A model generated the notes under the pieces. That model made no database searches. It had not been told where the DNA came from and saw only the letters and a program-made list of their open reading frames with translations. This document shows positions 22,746 to 34,940 of a stretch of DNA of 64,000 nucleotides, piece after piece; position 1 is the stretch's first letter; the number at the start of each line of letters is the position of its first letter. A program made the position numbers and the translations under genes. This DNA is from Synanceia verrucosa (lineage: Eukaryota > Chordata > Actinopteri > Perciformes > Synanceiidae), in NCBI GenBank assembly GCA_029721515.1, contig CM056563.1, positions 22,716,954-22,780,953 of the forward strand, written 5' to 3'.

Positions 22746-24708
22746 GGGAGGGGGCAGGGGGATGCACAGGGGGTCGGAGGGAGGATAGACTGGGGAGGGA
22801 GGGGTTCAAGCTTTGGGATGCGATGCCTCCGCTGGTGAGTTTTACCTTGCCGACGACAGATGTTCTGCTGGGCACAAACAATTACAAACACGGATTCCCC
22901 TTGTTGTAAACGTGAGGGTGGGTGCTTCAAAGTGGTTCATTTGTTCAGAAATCAGTGAACGCATGCTAGATAAATTGATTTCACACAAGACCCTTCAGAG
23001 AAACCTGACGGACTTGTCATGACACTGTCAGTCATCCATGGGATTGGTAACGGATGAACATAAAAAATTGTACCTCGTATTAAATTAATTCTAGTCTTTA
23101 TTTGGGGTAAGGTTGTTGCTGCCTTACTTGTGTTTTTTTTTTTTATTTCTGCTGGCTTAAACATGGGAGTTGATAAGGTGTGATGTTTTTAGGCTTTTAT
23201 GTTTGTGTTTCTTTATTAAACTATTACTAGGATTTAATGTTTGTCGGTCTTTGGCCTGGATTTGTGTTGCAACAATAGCTCGGAGTTTGTGAATTTCTAA
23301 GTTACTATCTGTAAAAAAAACCTTTGAACAATATGGATCTGAAAATTAAATAGATTCAATTGTTGGCAAGAGATCTGGCATTAAGGATGAACATTTCCTA
23401 TCAGTAGTTGTAGTTTTCCTACTCTAGCTGCTCATAGAAGTTACTGAGACTGAACACACTCAGTCGTGGATATCTACAACACATGTAACGCTGGCGTGGA
23501 CCTAGTGTTGAATATTAAATGTCCAGCAGGCAGAGAGCAATCATAAATAGTAGTTACTGATCATTTTTTACCTTACTTACAAAGGTGGGGACTAACCAAC
23601 CTTCCTCTCCAGTGTTTGATTGTAGCCGATGACATTTTGGAGATCATCTTGACTTGAATCAGTGGGGCTAATTGTTTATAGCAAACCGTTTTAAGTTTAA
23701 CCAGTAGTGTGTCATGTGGTGAGTGTAGTGGGCTGCACATTTGACTCTCTGTTTTCCCAGAATCACTGCCCATTTAGGTTTAGTTCATGCTGCAACTTGT
23801 GTTGTATTACACCCCATTGATACCTTAATACACTTGTTTTCTTGAAATTAAAAGGCGATTTAGAAATCAACCCCCTGCACATCAAAACATCAAACTAAAG
23901 CATAATGCCGGGTCTCATGATCTAGAAACCCTCCATTCGTTACAACAGGAAAGTATATTCTGACATGGGGGTGTTGAATGAAATTGTTGACATTAACATT
24001 TGCAAATCGAGGCTGTTAAACAGTGGGACGTGATCGAAGTTGCACTTGTAACTGATTTAACATTAAAACAACTGTTTTTCACCTCTGTGCACTGTGGTGT
24101 TTTTACAATTTATGGATTTTGCACTGCATTTATTAACAGTGGTTGATATTGTATAGTGTTCTGACAAAGTGATAATTAAGAGTCAAACAGCAGCCTGCAC
24201 AGAAGTTAATGAGGGGAGCAGCAGTCAATTAAGATGTAACTACAGCCAATCGTATTTATTATTAGAACTAGGCTTTTTTTATTATCTTTCTGTGGTATGG
24301 AGACCTTTTACAATGTGTTTGTTCTACAACCAAAATATATTTATAAAAGGTTAAGTTTTTTGTTAATTAATTAGTCGTTTTCATAAAATACTGATAAATG
24401 TCCCAGCTATTAAGTTGAAGTTTATAATTTAGAAAAGCTACAAAACCTCGAATTTGATCGATGTTTTAATAATCAATCGGCAAACTGTTTAATCTCCAAA
24501 CGCCACTCAAGCAACCGTTGACGTTGTTGTTCCTGGAAGTGCCGAACTTTCCAACAGTCCTTGAAGGGGTCGTGCGTTAGCCAGCGGGCTAGCTTAGCAT
24601 TTTGCTAGCAACGATCATTCGCAGTTCCTGCTGAAAAACAGCTCAACTGTTCTGCCCCACGTTCGAAGGAATGATGACCCTGACTTAGGTGAACGCAGCC
24701 CGCTACAG
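22746..24708. other. elob 3' UTR and intergenic region
   Basis: A G-rich stretch follows the elob stop (22743-22810). Possible 3' UTR continues to the ATTAAA at 23215. The rest, to the next gene's first exon at 24709, is AT-rich with no supported exon. Confidence 0.5.
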
Positions 24709-26866
24709 ATGGACCTCAGTGAGTATGTTTTATCGGCGGGCCGGGCCGTGTTGGACATGGTGGAGCGGGAGTGGCAGCCTCTGTCTGCGGGCGAGCTGGA
24801 GCAGCGGCTGGACCAGGCGGTGGAGGAGAGCCTGGAGGCTGAACTCATAGCTGAGCTTAAAACTCAGCCTCCTCCTCCTCCTCCTACCATCTATGTGCAA
24901 CTACTGCAGAGTCAAGCTAATGTGGATGTGCAACAGTCTGCAGCATCCAGCAGCCCCCCGGAGGAAGAGACGCCTGATCCCAGAGAAACGTTGGAGACCG
25001 TTGACGGTGCTGCGGTCAAGGTACCAGTTTGTCTCTGATGATCTGAGGCTGTTCTTACAATAACTTCAGAAATCTGGTAACATAATGTCACTTATTCAGA
25101 GTGCAGAGAAACACTTATATGATATTCTTAAGTTTTGTTTTGGGGGACGCCGACAATAGTTCCGTTTGTAGAGACTTGTGTTGGAAACCGGAAGGTCGTT
25201 AGTTCGAGTCCCCGCACGGACATGGCAGCATCCTCACCCTGATCTTTCCTTTCATTTGCATTACGGATATGTCATGTGTGAAGTATGTGTATGGAAAAAT
25301 AGGATTTTCCCTCTGGGATAAATAAAGTATGTGTCCTCTTCTTCAATTTACTTTGTTTTACTAGAAGAAGTGGAATTGTCTCAACCTCAAAGCCACAATT
25401 TTCACTTTTATCATGAGTGAATGTGAGAAAAAAAAATAACATACAAATCACTGAATACAAAAACATGCACATTACTCTCAAAGTTAGAAGAACTATGCTA
25501 AGGTACCTGCAGTTTATGCATATACAGCTGCACAATAATGTATTTTTCATCAACTTAAAGATCTTAATTACACAATTTTATGTAGCCCATTTCCACTTCT
25601 AACATGGTGTGACGTAATGTTATCAAAAACATTTAATAAAAAACTTCCATCTTTGCCCACTTCAGGCTGAATTTGAACATTTTCTTCCTTTACCCAGTAC
25701 TTTTCTAGCTGCATTTTGTTCTGAATAAGTAATGTGTATTTCTGTCACATTTTGTTGAAACTATGAGCACTTTCACCTGACATACCTGTTGAATCTTTTG
25801 ACCAACTGTTTTATTTCCTCTCATCAGTACATCACAGACCTGCTCCAAAGCTCCAAATCCAAGGCTCGAATGGCTGGACGGGCTCGTCTGTCCCTGTCCC
25901 ACACTGTCCTGCTGTCCCTCACTCTGCTGTGTGAGCGCATCAGCTACCGCTCTGTGTCCCGCCGCTTCCACCTGGAGAAGGGAAACATCCACAGGATCTT
26001 CTTTTCTTTCTGCGAACGCCTCAACGCGCTGGAAGAGAGGCTCATCAGGTGGCCAGTTGGTGGGTGAGGTCTGTGCGACCTGATCAGTACAGTGGTATCA
26101 GTGATTTGGAAATGAAAATGGTGGGTTATTTTCTCTTTGTTCTGCAGACAGGGAGGCTGAAGAGGCCCTCTTCCCACTTTACAGTCCAGAGAAGGAGCAT
26201 GAGGAGCAGCAAGGTGTCCCTCGGGTCCTGGGGGTGTTGGGACACACCCGAATCCCAATCCGCCTGCCAATAGGGAAACATGACGTGGAGAGCACAGTGC
26301 CTGAGGTGAAGAGGATGAAGAAGGAGGCCCACCCCGACTCCTGGCTGAACCTGCAGCTCACATGCGACCGTAGAGGCCGCTTCCTGCACTGCGGCATCAG
26401 TAAAGGATCAGATGTGGACAGAGGCAGCGCCCTGAGAGACAAACTCAAACAGAAACCTGAAATGATGCCGTCAGGCTCCTGCCTCGTGGCGAGAGCCGGC
26501 TACCCGCTCACTGCACAGATTCTAACTCCATACTCAGGAAGTCTCGGACCAAGAGAGGAGCTCTTCAACAAGACGCTGGAGGAGCACTTTCACATTCTGG
26601 ATCAGGCCGTCGCCAACCTAAGAGCCAGGTTTCAGAGGCTCAGGTATCTGGATATAGGGAACTATGATCGGGCCAGAGCTGTAGTGCTGACTGCCTGTGT
26701 GTTGCACAATGTCTTCTTGGACATGGGACAAGTGGTTCAAGGAGACGTGGAGAAGGAAGAAGACATAACACGAGAGGGAGAGGTGGAAGTAGACGAAGAG
26801 GGCGTGCACAGACGTGACGCCATCTCAGATTGGTTGTTTAAAAACTTTTATTCTGGAAGCAGATGA
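24709..26866 (+). CDS. Harbinger transposase-derived (HARBI1-like) protein with lost catalytic triad
   Basis: There are three exons: 24709-25020, 25828-26059 and 26148-26866. Phases agree; the product is 420 aa. The N-terminal 104 aa are acidic with a Pro6 run. Residues 105-181 carry the helix-turn-helix part (SVSRRFHLEKGNIHRIFFSF). The rest matches a DDE_Tnp_4 domain: VLGVLGHTRIPI aligns with HARBI1 VMGVVDCVHVAI, LVARAGYPL with LLGDSSFFL, and LTACVLHNVFLDMG with LACCVLHNISLEHG. The three catalytic acids are replaced: G213 and R297 for the Asp pair, D333 for Glu. It therefore cannot be an active transposase. A Myb/SANT-like gene lies 786 bp downstream on the other strand, as in Harbinger elements. 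A role as a chromatin or transcription factor (compare plant ALP1) is inferred. AATAAA is at 27034. Confidence 0.82.
25143..25335 (+). repeat. SINE in the first intron of the HARBI1-like gene
   Basis: A head with box B (GTTCGAGTCCCC) is followed by a body and a 3' tail TTTCCCTCTGGGATAAATAA, a common fish SINE tail shared with LINEs. Box A is degenerate. It is in the same orientation as the host gene. A possible short duplicated flank (TTTGTTTT) is seen on each side. Confidence 0.6.
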
Positions 26867-27652
26867 TGTGATGGCGGTGTCTAGTGTTCACATACAGTAT
26901 GTAAATATAAAGGTTTGTTTTAACAGAATCTATTTGCACAGAAAACACACTGTCATGAATCAGTGACATGTTCAGTCTTGAAGCATTTCCATTGTGGCAA
27001 TTAAATGGAAAATAACATATCCAGTAAGTTTACAATAAAACAGTCAAAAATATGTTTTTTCTAATATCCCTGCAGGTGGAATTTTCAAAGGTATTTATTG
27101 CAGGACTGTTTATTGGAATACATCACTTGGTTTGTTGTTCATGGATCAAACAGGCTAAGTGTATTATTAATACATTAATGGTACAATTGTGTGAATGAAT
27201 TCTGTTATTGATACCCCTCAGGAATCAGTATAAATATCTGTGTTTTCACTTGAACAATAATCACAATCATGTTATGACTATTTCAGTTTGTTCAATTATG
27301 GGCCCACATAAAAAATAACAGCTTCTGCTCATGCATAGATATTAGATATAAATAACTGCTGCAGCTATGGTTGGATGTCTGTATTCTAATATTTGTCTTT
27401 GTTTTTCTTACTTTCCAACATCAGCCATAAAAACATGAGTAGTACTGACACTGACAGCTCTGAGGAGGCATGTAATAAGCCTGCAGTATCAACCATAATC
27501 TGTTACGATATGAGTCCTGTTCCTTTTTCTGAACAGGCTTTGCTCTACAGAGGTCACACTATTCTTAAAACTGTAACGGTCTAAAAACAGTCACTCAGTT
27601 CCACGTGCACTATCATAAAAGTTTTTGGTCAAAGAGCAAACAGCTTTGTGGC
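26867..27652. other. Convergent gap between HARBI1-like and Myb/SANT-like genes
   Basis: A plus-strand AATAAA at 27034-27039 and minus-strand AATAAA equivalents at 27094 and 27109 fit converging 3' UTRs. No third gene and no transposon terminal repeat were seen. Confidence 0.5.
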
Positions 27653-28303
27653 CTATTGTCCATCCTTTGACATGTGTGTGCAGTTCCTCTGAGCCAGGCT
27701 GGAGATAGCCTGGGCCAGGTTGTTAATGGCCTCTATCTTCCTCTCCTCCAGGGCTTTCTGCTGCGCCCACATGTTCATCTTCCTCTCTTGCAGCTCCATG
27801 TACAGCTGTAGGACGTCCTGTGGAGGCCGGGAGGTGCAGGGAGGCGCCGGAGGTGTAGGGAGGATTGGGGTGAACCTCTTGCTGGCTATGGCCTTGCCCA
27901 CCCTCGTGCCGCTGAGCCTGGCTCTTTGCTGGTCCTCCATCTCCTCACGGCTCTTACCCAGGACCTCGTGCATGGCCTTGAAGAACTCCCAGTGAACGCT
28001 GGCCGCCCCCAGCCTCTTGGCCCTCTCTGCGTTCTTCCTGTACGTGGCCAGCATGTTTCTCCACTTGAGGTCGCACTCATATGCCTTCACGGTGACATCC
28101 GTGACCTCTGACTCCCTCAGTTTGGCGTTCACTTTCTCTGCCACCATCTCCCACAGTTTCTTTTTCTTGCATACCGGCTGATCAAAAGCCCGGTCCATTT
28201 CTAGTCTGGTGTTGACAAGGTGCCATGTAGCCTGCAGTGTCCATATGAATTCTGGGGAGGAACACAAACATGTCATTGGTTGATAAATTACATGACCTTG
28301 CAT
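27653..28303 (-). CDS. Myb/SANT-like (trihelix) DNA-binding protein, probable Harbinger partner
   Basis: The open frame ends at 27653. An acceptor (GTGTTCCTCCCCAG) lies just before GAATTCATATGG near 28255, so true coding probably begins in an unseen upstream exon and the nominal N-terminus from 28303 may be intron. The first ~100 residues after that acceptor resemble the trihelix/Myb domain of Harbinger second proteins and MSANTD proteins: EFIWTLQATWHLVNTRLEM, KKKKLWEMVAEKVNAKL, ECDLKWRNMLATYRK and VHWEFFKAMHEVLG. A Pro-rich linker follows, then a coiled coil (ELQERKMNMWAQQKALEERK). In Harbinger systems this protein brings the transposase to the nucleus and DNA. Its tail-to-tail neighbour is the HARBI1-like gene. 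Confidence 0.7.
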   Translation of the reverse strand: MQGHVIYQPMTCLCSSPEFIWTLQATWHLVNTRLEMDRAFDQPVCKKKKLWEMVAEKVNAKLRESEVTDVTVKAYECDLKWRNMLATYRKNAERAKRLGAASVHWEFFKAMHEVLGKSREEMEDQQRARLSGTRVGKAIASKRFTPILPTPPAPPCTSRPPQDVLQLYMELQERKMNMWAQQKALEERKIEAINNLAQAISSLAQRNCTHMSKDGQ

Positions 28304-28429
28304 TAAACGTATTATTTATCTGATTAAAACGCCCATATGAGGTTACTAAGCAACGACATTTATATGAGTCACGGTTTATGAATATAATCACTGAGACTGC
28401 GCACTCATCAGGCTCTCCTCGCTTCATGC

Positions 28430-29459
28430 GATGACTGGATGGACCCTGTTTACCTCCAGGACTTACTAACCTGCCCTGGTTTTATCGCTGGACACGACCG
28501 TTTCCTTTCCTTCCACCTCAGTACTCTGTATCACAATTGTCTCGATTACCTCCATGACGTTAAAACACAACAATACTTGTCAAAGTTGTCTTTTGTTGAT
28601 GTATCGTGGAATTTAACAACATCTCAGAGGCACCGATGCGTTTTGTCGCATCGAGTAAAACGATGACTATAACAACGTCTCTTAGCAGCTTGGGAAATGT
28701 AGTCCGTCCGCGTTGATTCAAACGGCTGTTTGTGTTCTCTGTTGATCCAGCGGAACTACAATCCCTAAACGCTGCAGTCCGTGGTTTTATAAGCCACTCT
28801 TCATCTTTGCCACGGGGAATGTAGTTTATTAAAGTGAGGAAACGCACAAGTGTAGGTGAAAGGCAGAGGAAGTAGAACTACAAGTCCCAGGGTATATCTA
28901 ACCGACCCACCTCTTCACTCCTTGCTCCCTCCCTCGACCGCCCCTGTTTTGTTGTTTGGCTAAAGATGGCGTTAGCGGCTAACACAGGCGATTGCATTTT
29001 GTTTCACAAAAAATATTCGGCCAGTGGTAACAAAACATTGATAAATTAGGGCTTTAATCCGTCATTTGATGTGTAAAATATGCTACATCGAGATAAAACA
29101 CGTCTACCACGTAGAATAACGCTTGTTCGGCCTTCTTACCATGTAGGCCTGTTTTTTAGGGAGTGGACCGAAGCAGTTGGAACTCCATCTCCCATCAGCG
29201 AGTGCGGCGTCAGGTGGTACAACTTTCCTTTTTCATGGTATCTGTAGTTTCCTGAGCACACTAGACTGGTATTTTTTGCGAAAAACAAGCATACGAATGA
29301 ACTAATTAAGAGAACACAAACAAGCTCACAACTTAAAGTGAAAGGACATGTAGTTTAATTTGTCAGTGTTTTACTGGAAGACCCCAGGGGTGCTTCACAG
29401 TGTGTTCATGTGTCTAAACTGAGAGGAGCAAAGTTAAGATTATTGAACCCAGAGGGATC
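28430..29459. promoter_or_regulatory. Divergent promoter region between Myb/SANT-like gene and armc5
   Basis: A roughly 1-kb non-coding interval separates two divergently transcribed genes. It holds a cluster of ACTACA..CCC motifs (annotated separately) and a fairly CpG-rich stretch around 28700-29220. No coding exon is supported. Confidence 0.5.
28691..28893. promoter_or_regulatory. Cluster of four ZNF143/THAP11 (SBS-type) motifs
   Basis: Matches to the ACTACAATTCCCA-type motif are at 28691-28703 (minus, ACTACATTTCCCA), 28755-28765 (plus, ACTACAATCCC), 28814-28825 (minus, ACTACATTCCCC) and 28877-28893 (plus, ACTACAAGTCCCAGGGT). Orientation alternates. A weaker site is at 29182. Such motifs mark housekeeping promoters bound by ZNF143, THAP11 and HCF-1. 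Confidence 0.6.
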
Positions 29460-32400
29460 ATGGCTGCATCACCTGTGCAAGGTGACTGGAAACAACCTCG
29501 AGCACCCCCCAGAGAAGGGCACCCATCATCCCCAGAGTCTTCCTTGACCTGGTGCTTGGCTCACCTCTCCAAACCTGGACCAAGGACTGAACATCACGGG
29601 AAGGCAGACTCAAGTGTTGGCAGAGACGGGGACAAGAGGTCCAGACTGTCTCAGTGGCGAGCCCTGGTTGCCATCCGGACACAGCACATCAGAGGGGACA
29701 AGGCTGGCATCACCAGATTCAGAACTCAAGGTGGTCTCCGGCCCCTGCTGGACCTACTCAAACATCCAGAGTGCTCCAGGAAGACCCTGGACCTGGCTTT
29801 GAGCATCCTGGCAAACTGCTGCACTGAGCTGGAGACACGCATAGAGGTGAGCTAAAAGGAGTGATACAGAAGATACAGATTTATTGAAGCACCCTTTGAA
29901 ACTGCTCACATGTTAAATGTCTTCCACTGCAGGTTCGTAAGCTTGATGGAATAAATATTGTGGGTAAGTGATCATTTACATTCTTATCAGGAATTTGAGC
30001 TTAGTATCATTACTTTTTCAACTTTTGCAATGATCTTTGTCTTAACAATTCTGGACTATCTCAGTGGATATCCTGAAGGAAAATGTGGCCCTGGAGACCG
30101 TCCAGAACCGAGCAGCTCGGGCTTTGGGAAACTTGGCCATGGATCCGGAGAGCTCTGCCCTCATCCACTCTGCCGGTAAGTCTTTAATGTCAGAGTGACT
30201 CACCGCATCATTTTTCATCCGTTTCCAGCATTTAAAATGAGATGCAGCTTGAGTGCAGGGGGGAATTATGCCTTTGCAGTAGAATTGTTGGTTTGAAAGA
30301 GTAATCACCTGTGTACTAATTGACAGGTTCATCAGTATTTTTACTTTTACACTTTTACCACTTAAAGAGCATGTGTGCATATTCACATCACTGAAAATAA
30401 TTGTAATAATTTGCAGCTCCGTATCCAGCTGCAATTATTATTTGAGGTGTTTTATAATGAAACTATATTATAATGATTCTTTGGATGACAGTATTTATTG
30501 ACACCACTACAATACATTTCTGATCACATTCATGGGTTTGCGATCAATATGAGACAATATAATATTTCCGTTTAACACAATCAGTCACATTGACGTCAAC
30601 TCATACGAAACACCTTAAGTACGATTTGACCATTTTGTTATTGGGCTCCTTAGGAAGGAGGTTAAATGGAGAGATTGGATCAAAATACAGACATATTGAC
30701 GTTTCCACTTTGCATCTCTGTGTCACTATCGGGTTGTTGATCAATCTATTGATCCAGGTTGATGCTACTCCACTAATTATTACCATTCTTTATCAGTGGA
30801 TATATTGCGTATAGTGGAATATTTCTAAAGGTTAAAAACCATGCTTCATGTTTTACAGGTGGTGTTCCTCTCCTCCTCCTCTGTGTGTCGCTCTCTTCTG
30901 GTCCGTCCTCCCCTACTGCTGCTCCACCCAAAGAGCCCTGTCCTAAACTGGAGTGCGCTCAGTCAGCTGCCCGGGCTCTGCTCTACCTCTCTGATACGCC
31001 CTCAAACCGTCTGTTGCTGCTCACCCAGGGGACCTTATCTTCCCTCGCCCCCCTCATTGCTCCAGAATATCCCCAGGGTCTGAGGCGGGCGGCGCTCCGA
31101 ACCCTCCACGAGCTGACCCGGGGCTGTGGTGTTGAATGTGCCAGGGAGGTGTCCCGGTCCGGAGTACTCGCTCAGCTTGGTGTTATGGCGTCGGGGGAGT
31201 CAGGTAAACCTTTTGAGGAGCTTGCACTGAAAACCCTGGCCAACATGTGCTCCCAAGGCTGCCTGCGCCCTCTCGTTGGGTCACTGGGGGTCATTCAGAA
31301 GTTCACTGAGGAGGTGAAAAGGGACCCGCTGAAGTCCGGAGTCTTCCTCAAGGCGCTGTGCTTATGCTGCAAGGAGGCGGTGAACCGGGCCAAGGTGAAG
31401 GAGAGTGGTGGACTGGAGGCACTAATTGGCTTTCTGGCCGCCCACCAGAGTCACCCCCTGTCCCGACTCGTCATCTTGGCCTGTGTCGACTTTGTTTTTG
31501 ATGAATCTGCCATGGAGCAGCTGCAGGAGCTGGGGCTGGTCCCTCTGCTCGTTGCTCGACTGGTTGAGCTCACCAGAGGTGAGGAGCAATCTGCTGAGAA
31601 GATGGATGTGAGCCTCTCTTCCAGCATGTCTCCCACTGAGTTCCTGCCTTCCTCATGTTTTGACTCCTTTGACTTCCCTCCTCCTCCTGAGGGCTGTAAG
31701 AAGGAGGAAGCTGGAAAGGAACAAGGCCTATGTTCATCGAGCTTCTTAAGTCTCAGGTAGGGAAAATGAAAAGGTTGTCCTATATCCCCTTTTGAATTGT
31801 ATTTCTGTTATTCATTGACATGCTGTCTCCTCAGGTCCTGGCTGGTGTCTGAGGGACTGATCTCCTCAGAGGGAGACCTGCTGGATTCCTCTGGTGTTGA
31901 AGGGGAATGGGGGAGTCTTCAGATCCCTCCGTCTTCATCCCCTCAAACCTCCTCTCCAAACCATGATTCAGTTTTCTCTCTTAAAAACTCTTCTCCATCC
32001 AAACTGACTGTGTCTTCCACCTCTAAAAAAGCTGCTCAGCCTTCTCCAGTGTCCTCTTCAGCCCTGCTGTTATCATGTAAAATCACTGATCCACCTCCTT
32101 CCAATCCCCAACCTCCCAGTGCTGTCACACCCCAAACCCAGCCCAGTTCCTCTAGCGTCTCCTCTCCAGCTAAAACACCAGTCTCTCCATCAAAGTTCTC
32201 ATCTCCTCACAGGAGGAGGCAGCGTGCTCCTTCAGCAGCTTGTTTGACTAAAGTCACTCTTGACACGCCCCCTTCTGTTCCCCGCCCGATGGCCTACCAC
32301 CACCCCTACCACCCTGAACCCTGGACGCCTGAGTCGCCCATCCTGCTGCTGCTGTCACGCTTCTCCCACGCCACTGACCCCAGTGCTGCTCTGATCAGCT

Positions 32401-34940
32401 CAGGCGTCATGTCCGGCTTGCTTTGCTACCTCACACAGCACCAGGACCCCAGCAGCCGCTGCTTCCGCATGCTTTGCCGGCTGAGTTGCAACCCCAACTG
32501 TTTGCAGGCGTTGGTCCGAACCGGCTCCGTCGCCCTGATCCATCACCATCTCTGCCAGAGAGGGGGAGGATTTGAGGGGGAGGAGAGGCAGACGGATCGA
32601 GTCAAAGCCAAAGTTAAACAACTTGGTAAGACAAAGATACTAGCCAGAGGCAATATTTGACCCATAAAGCTTGTTGCTGTTCTAAAACTTATAGTCTTAG
32701 CACAACCTACAGTTGTATTTTTAGCAGCATTGTGTTATTGATTGAATTAAGCGGTCATATTTGCATTGTGCAAGTTAATGTGTTAACGCCAATTAATCAC
32801 ATTGACACATTAACTTAAGCGACTTCAACTCTACTTGGACAAACTGCGCAAAATGCGTTGCCAGAGACGTGCTGACAGGTTATGAAGCAGAGCTCCATTC
32901 AAAAAAATCAAGGAAAATTTAAGAGTTTTATGTCTGTGTGGAATATACTTTATGTGAAATGACATGAGGCCAGATATATCTGTGTGAGTCTCAAATATTT
33001 AGCTTTGAACAGTCTCACATGGATGATCCATGATGTTTTTATGAGGTCAGTGTTAAGATAGAAACAGATCTGGTGAATCAGATGCAGAATAGTACTCAAG
33101 ATGTAGCTTTTCTAAAATCAATATTGCATAATTTCTGGTTTCATACAAGTCAGTTTATGATTGTGTATGTGTGTCTGCAGGTTTTGCTCTTCTTAACAAT
33201 CTGCGTGTCCAGTGTGAGTCTGGATTTGGCTCTGGGGTTGTTGCCCATGTGATGCTGTCAGGCTCTGAGTCCGACAAGATGAACTGTGCACTGTCTCTGC
33301 CGTTAATCAGCAGGTGAGTAGTAAGTCTATATGAATATGAGCTCAGTTAACATGAGAGTGTGCGCTATGATGTCAGGACTTTAGTGTCAGGACACGTTGG
33401 TGTTATATTTAGTCACTCATTCCATAGGTGATCCAGAATAAGTGGTCATATGTGAGCTTTGCAAACCCTCTTTTACAGCAACAAGTCCCTCCTGAAGAAG
33501 CTTCTTCTGGACAGCGGCGGCCTGCTCTTGGCTCTGCAGCCTCTTGGTTGCGATGCAGATGACGTGGATGAAGACCACCCTGCTGAATGTGGGAAGTTAA
33601 TCTCTGACTGGGTCAGTTCGCCAAGTTCATACCTGACTTCTCAGCTCACCTCGCTGTTCTGCTCCCTCCTGATTGGATGCCTTTCTACCCTGACGGCTGG
33701 CATCAAAATGGAGCTTGTCAAGAAAGGAACAACACAGTCTGTCAGTAAAATTGAAAAAGTTTCACCGCCTCCTTCGAAAAGGCCTCGTCTGGCCGACACC
33801 TGTCCCTATGGAGTGTCGAACTTTGACCTCCTTTTGCTGCTGGATGACGGAACTCAGGTTCAAGCTAACAGGGAGGCTGTGGCCGGGGTGGAGGGGACAG
33901 ACGGGGTCTGCTCTGAATACTTTTGGGCTCTCTTGAGAGGCGGATTTGGAGAAGCTCGGGGTAAAGTGGAAGAAGCCATCCGTATCAAAGATGTCAGCAC
34001 AGGTATGCTGCTACCAGTGCTGCATTACCTGCATGGATGTCACCTCAACCAGGACACAGAAACAACAAGTGACGAAGGACAGAGGAGAAGACAGTGTCAT
34101 TTTTTGGATAAATTAGTCAGTGAAGGGCTGAGGATGTGCCAAAAAGACAAAGAGGATAACTCAATTGAAGACTTTGCTTTCCAGAAAACAGCTTTAGGGG
34201 AGATGATGATAGGAGCCTGCAGGTTCTTGGTGACTGAGCTGCAGAGAGAGTTGCAGGATCTCAGTGTGTCTCTTCTCTTGTCCTGCACCACCAGAGCTTC
34301 TAGTCAAGCTGCTTCAGCTCCCACAGTGGACAAGGATGAGAAGGCCTCATCCAAAATGGACCAAGAGTGCACCGCCGAGTCTGCTGAGGAGAACCTGGCG
34401 AACCGAACATCCGAGTTAGAGTTGACTGGTTCTGAGGTGCGGGCAGAAACTGTAACAGGACAGACGAAGCCACCAAACAGTTCCCGACACCAAACCTCTA
34501 CAGCCAGCAGAGGACTCCATACAACTTTGGACCATAAGACAATCAAAAGTGCCACTTCAGTTTCCAAGGGCAGCTGCACATCAGTGGAGGACAAATCACT
34601 TGATCCACAGGAGTGGAGGTTAAGACCAAAGAGCTTGAAAAGTTCAGTGCAGTGTGTGAAACCAGCAGACCAGGATTTCCTTTCCTCCCCAGTAGCCAAT
34701 GCTGGAGGCAAGCCCCTGGCTGCCCTCCTCCCACAGATGTACTGGTTCTCCCAGCGCTACAGCTACCCAGCACTGGGCCGGGCCTGCCTGTCTCTGCTGC
34801 TGGGCTGCCAGGACTGTCCTCGGCCCTTCTCGTCCTCATCCCTCGCTGGGGATTGCCTTCGCAGATTTGTTAGAGAGGCCGACTGTACGGAGACTCTGAA
34901 ACAGGATCTGTTAAGTCTGGCTACGGTAGCTCTGAGATAA
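29460..34940 (+). CDS. armc5: Armadillo repeat-containing protein 5
   Basis: There are seven coding exons: 29460-29846, 29933-29963, 30065-30175, 30859-31756, 31835-32625, 33181-33313 and 33479-34940. Phases agree throughout; the product is 1270 aa. ARM repeats run from about residue 70 to 400 (KTLDLALSILANCC, RAARALGNLAMDPES, LALKTLANMCSQ). A long Ser/Pro linker follows in exon 5, then more repeat-like sequence. A BTB domain is at about 889-967 (SNFDLLLLLDDGTQVQANRE). ARMC5 is a CUL3 substrate adaptor reported to drive ubiquitination of RNA polymerase II RPB1; human mutations cause bilateral macronodular adrenal hyperplasia. Human ARMC5 is about 935 aa, so the fish protein is longer, mostly in linkers. 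AATAAA is at 35472. Confidence 0.95.

Noticed and set aside
22523..22930. 135-codon minus-strand ORF
   Set aside because: Antisense to the last elob exon and a G-rich 3' UTR, with Pro/Ser-rich composition from that bias.
34304..34711. 135-codon minus-strand ORF
   Set aside because: Antisense shadow of the last armc5 exon.
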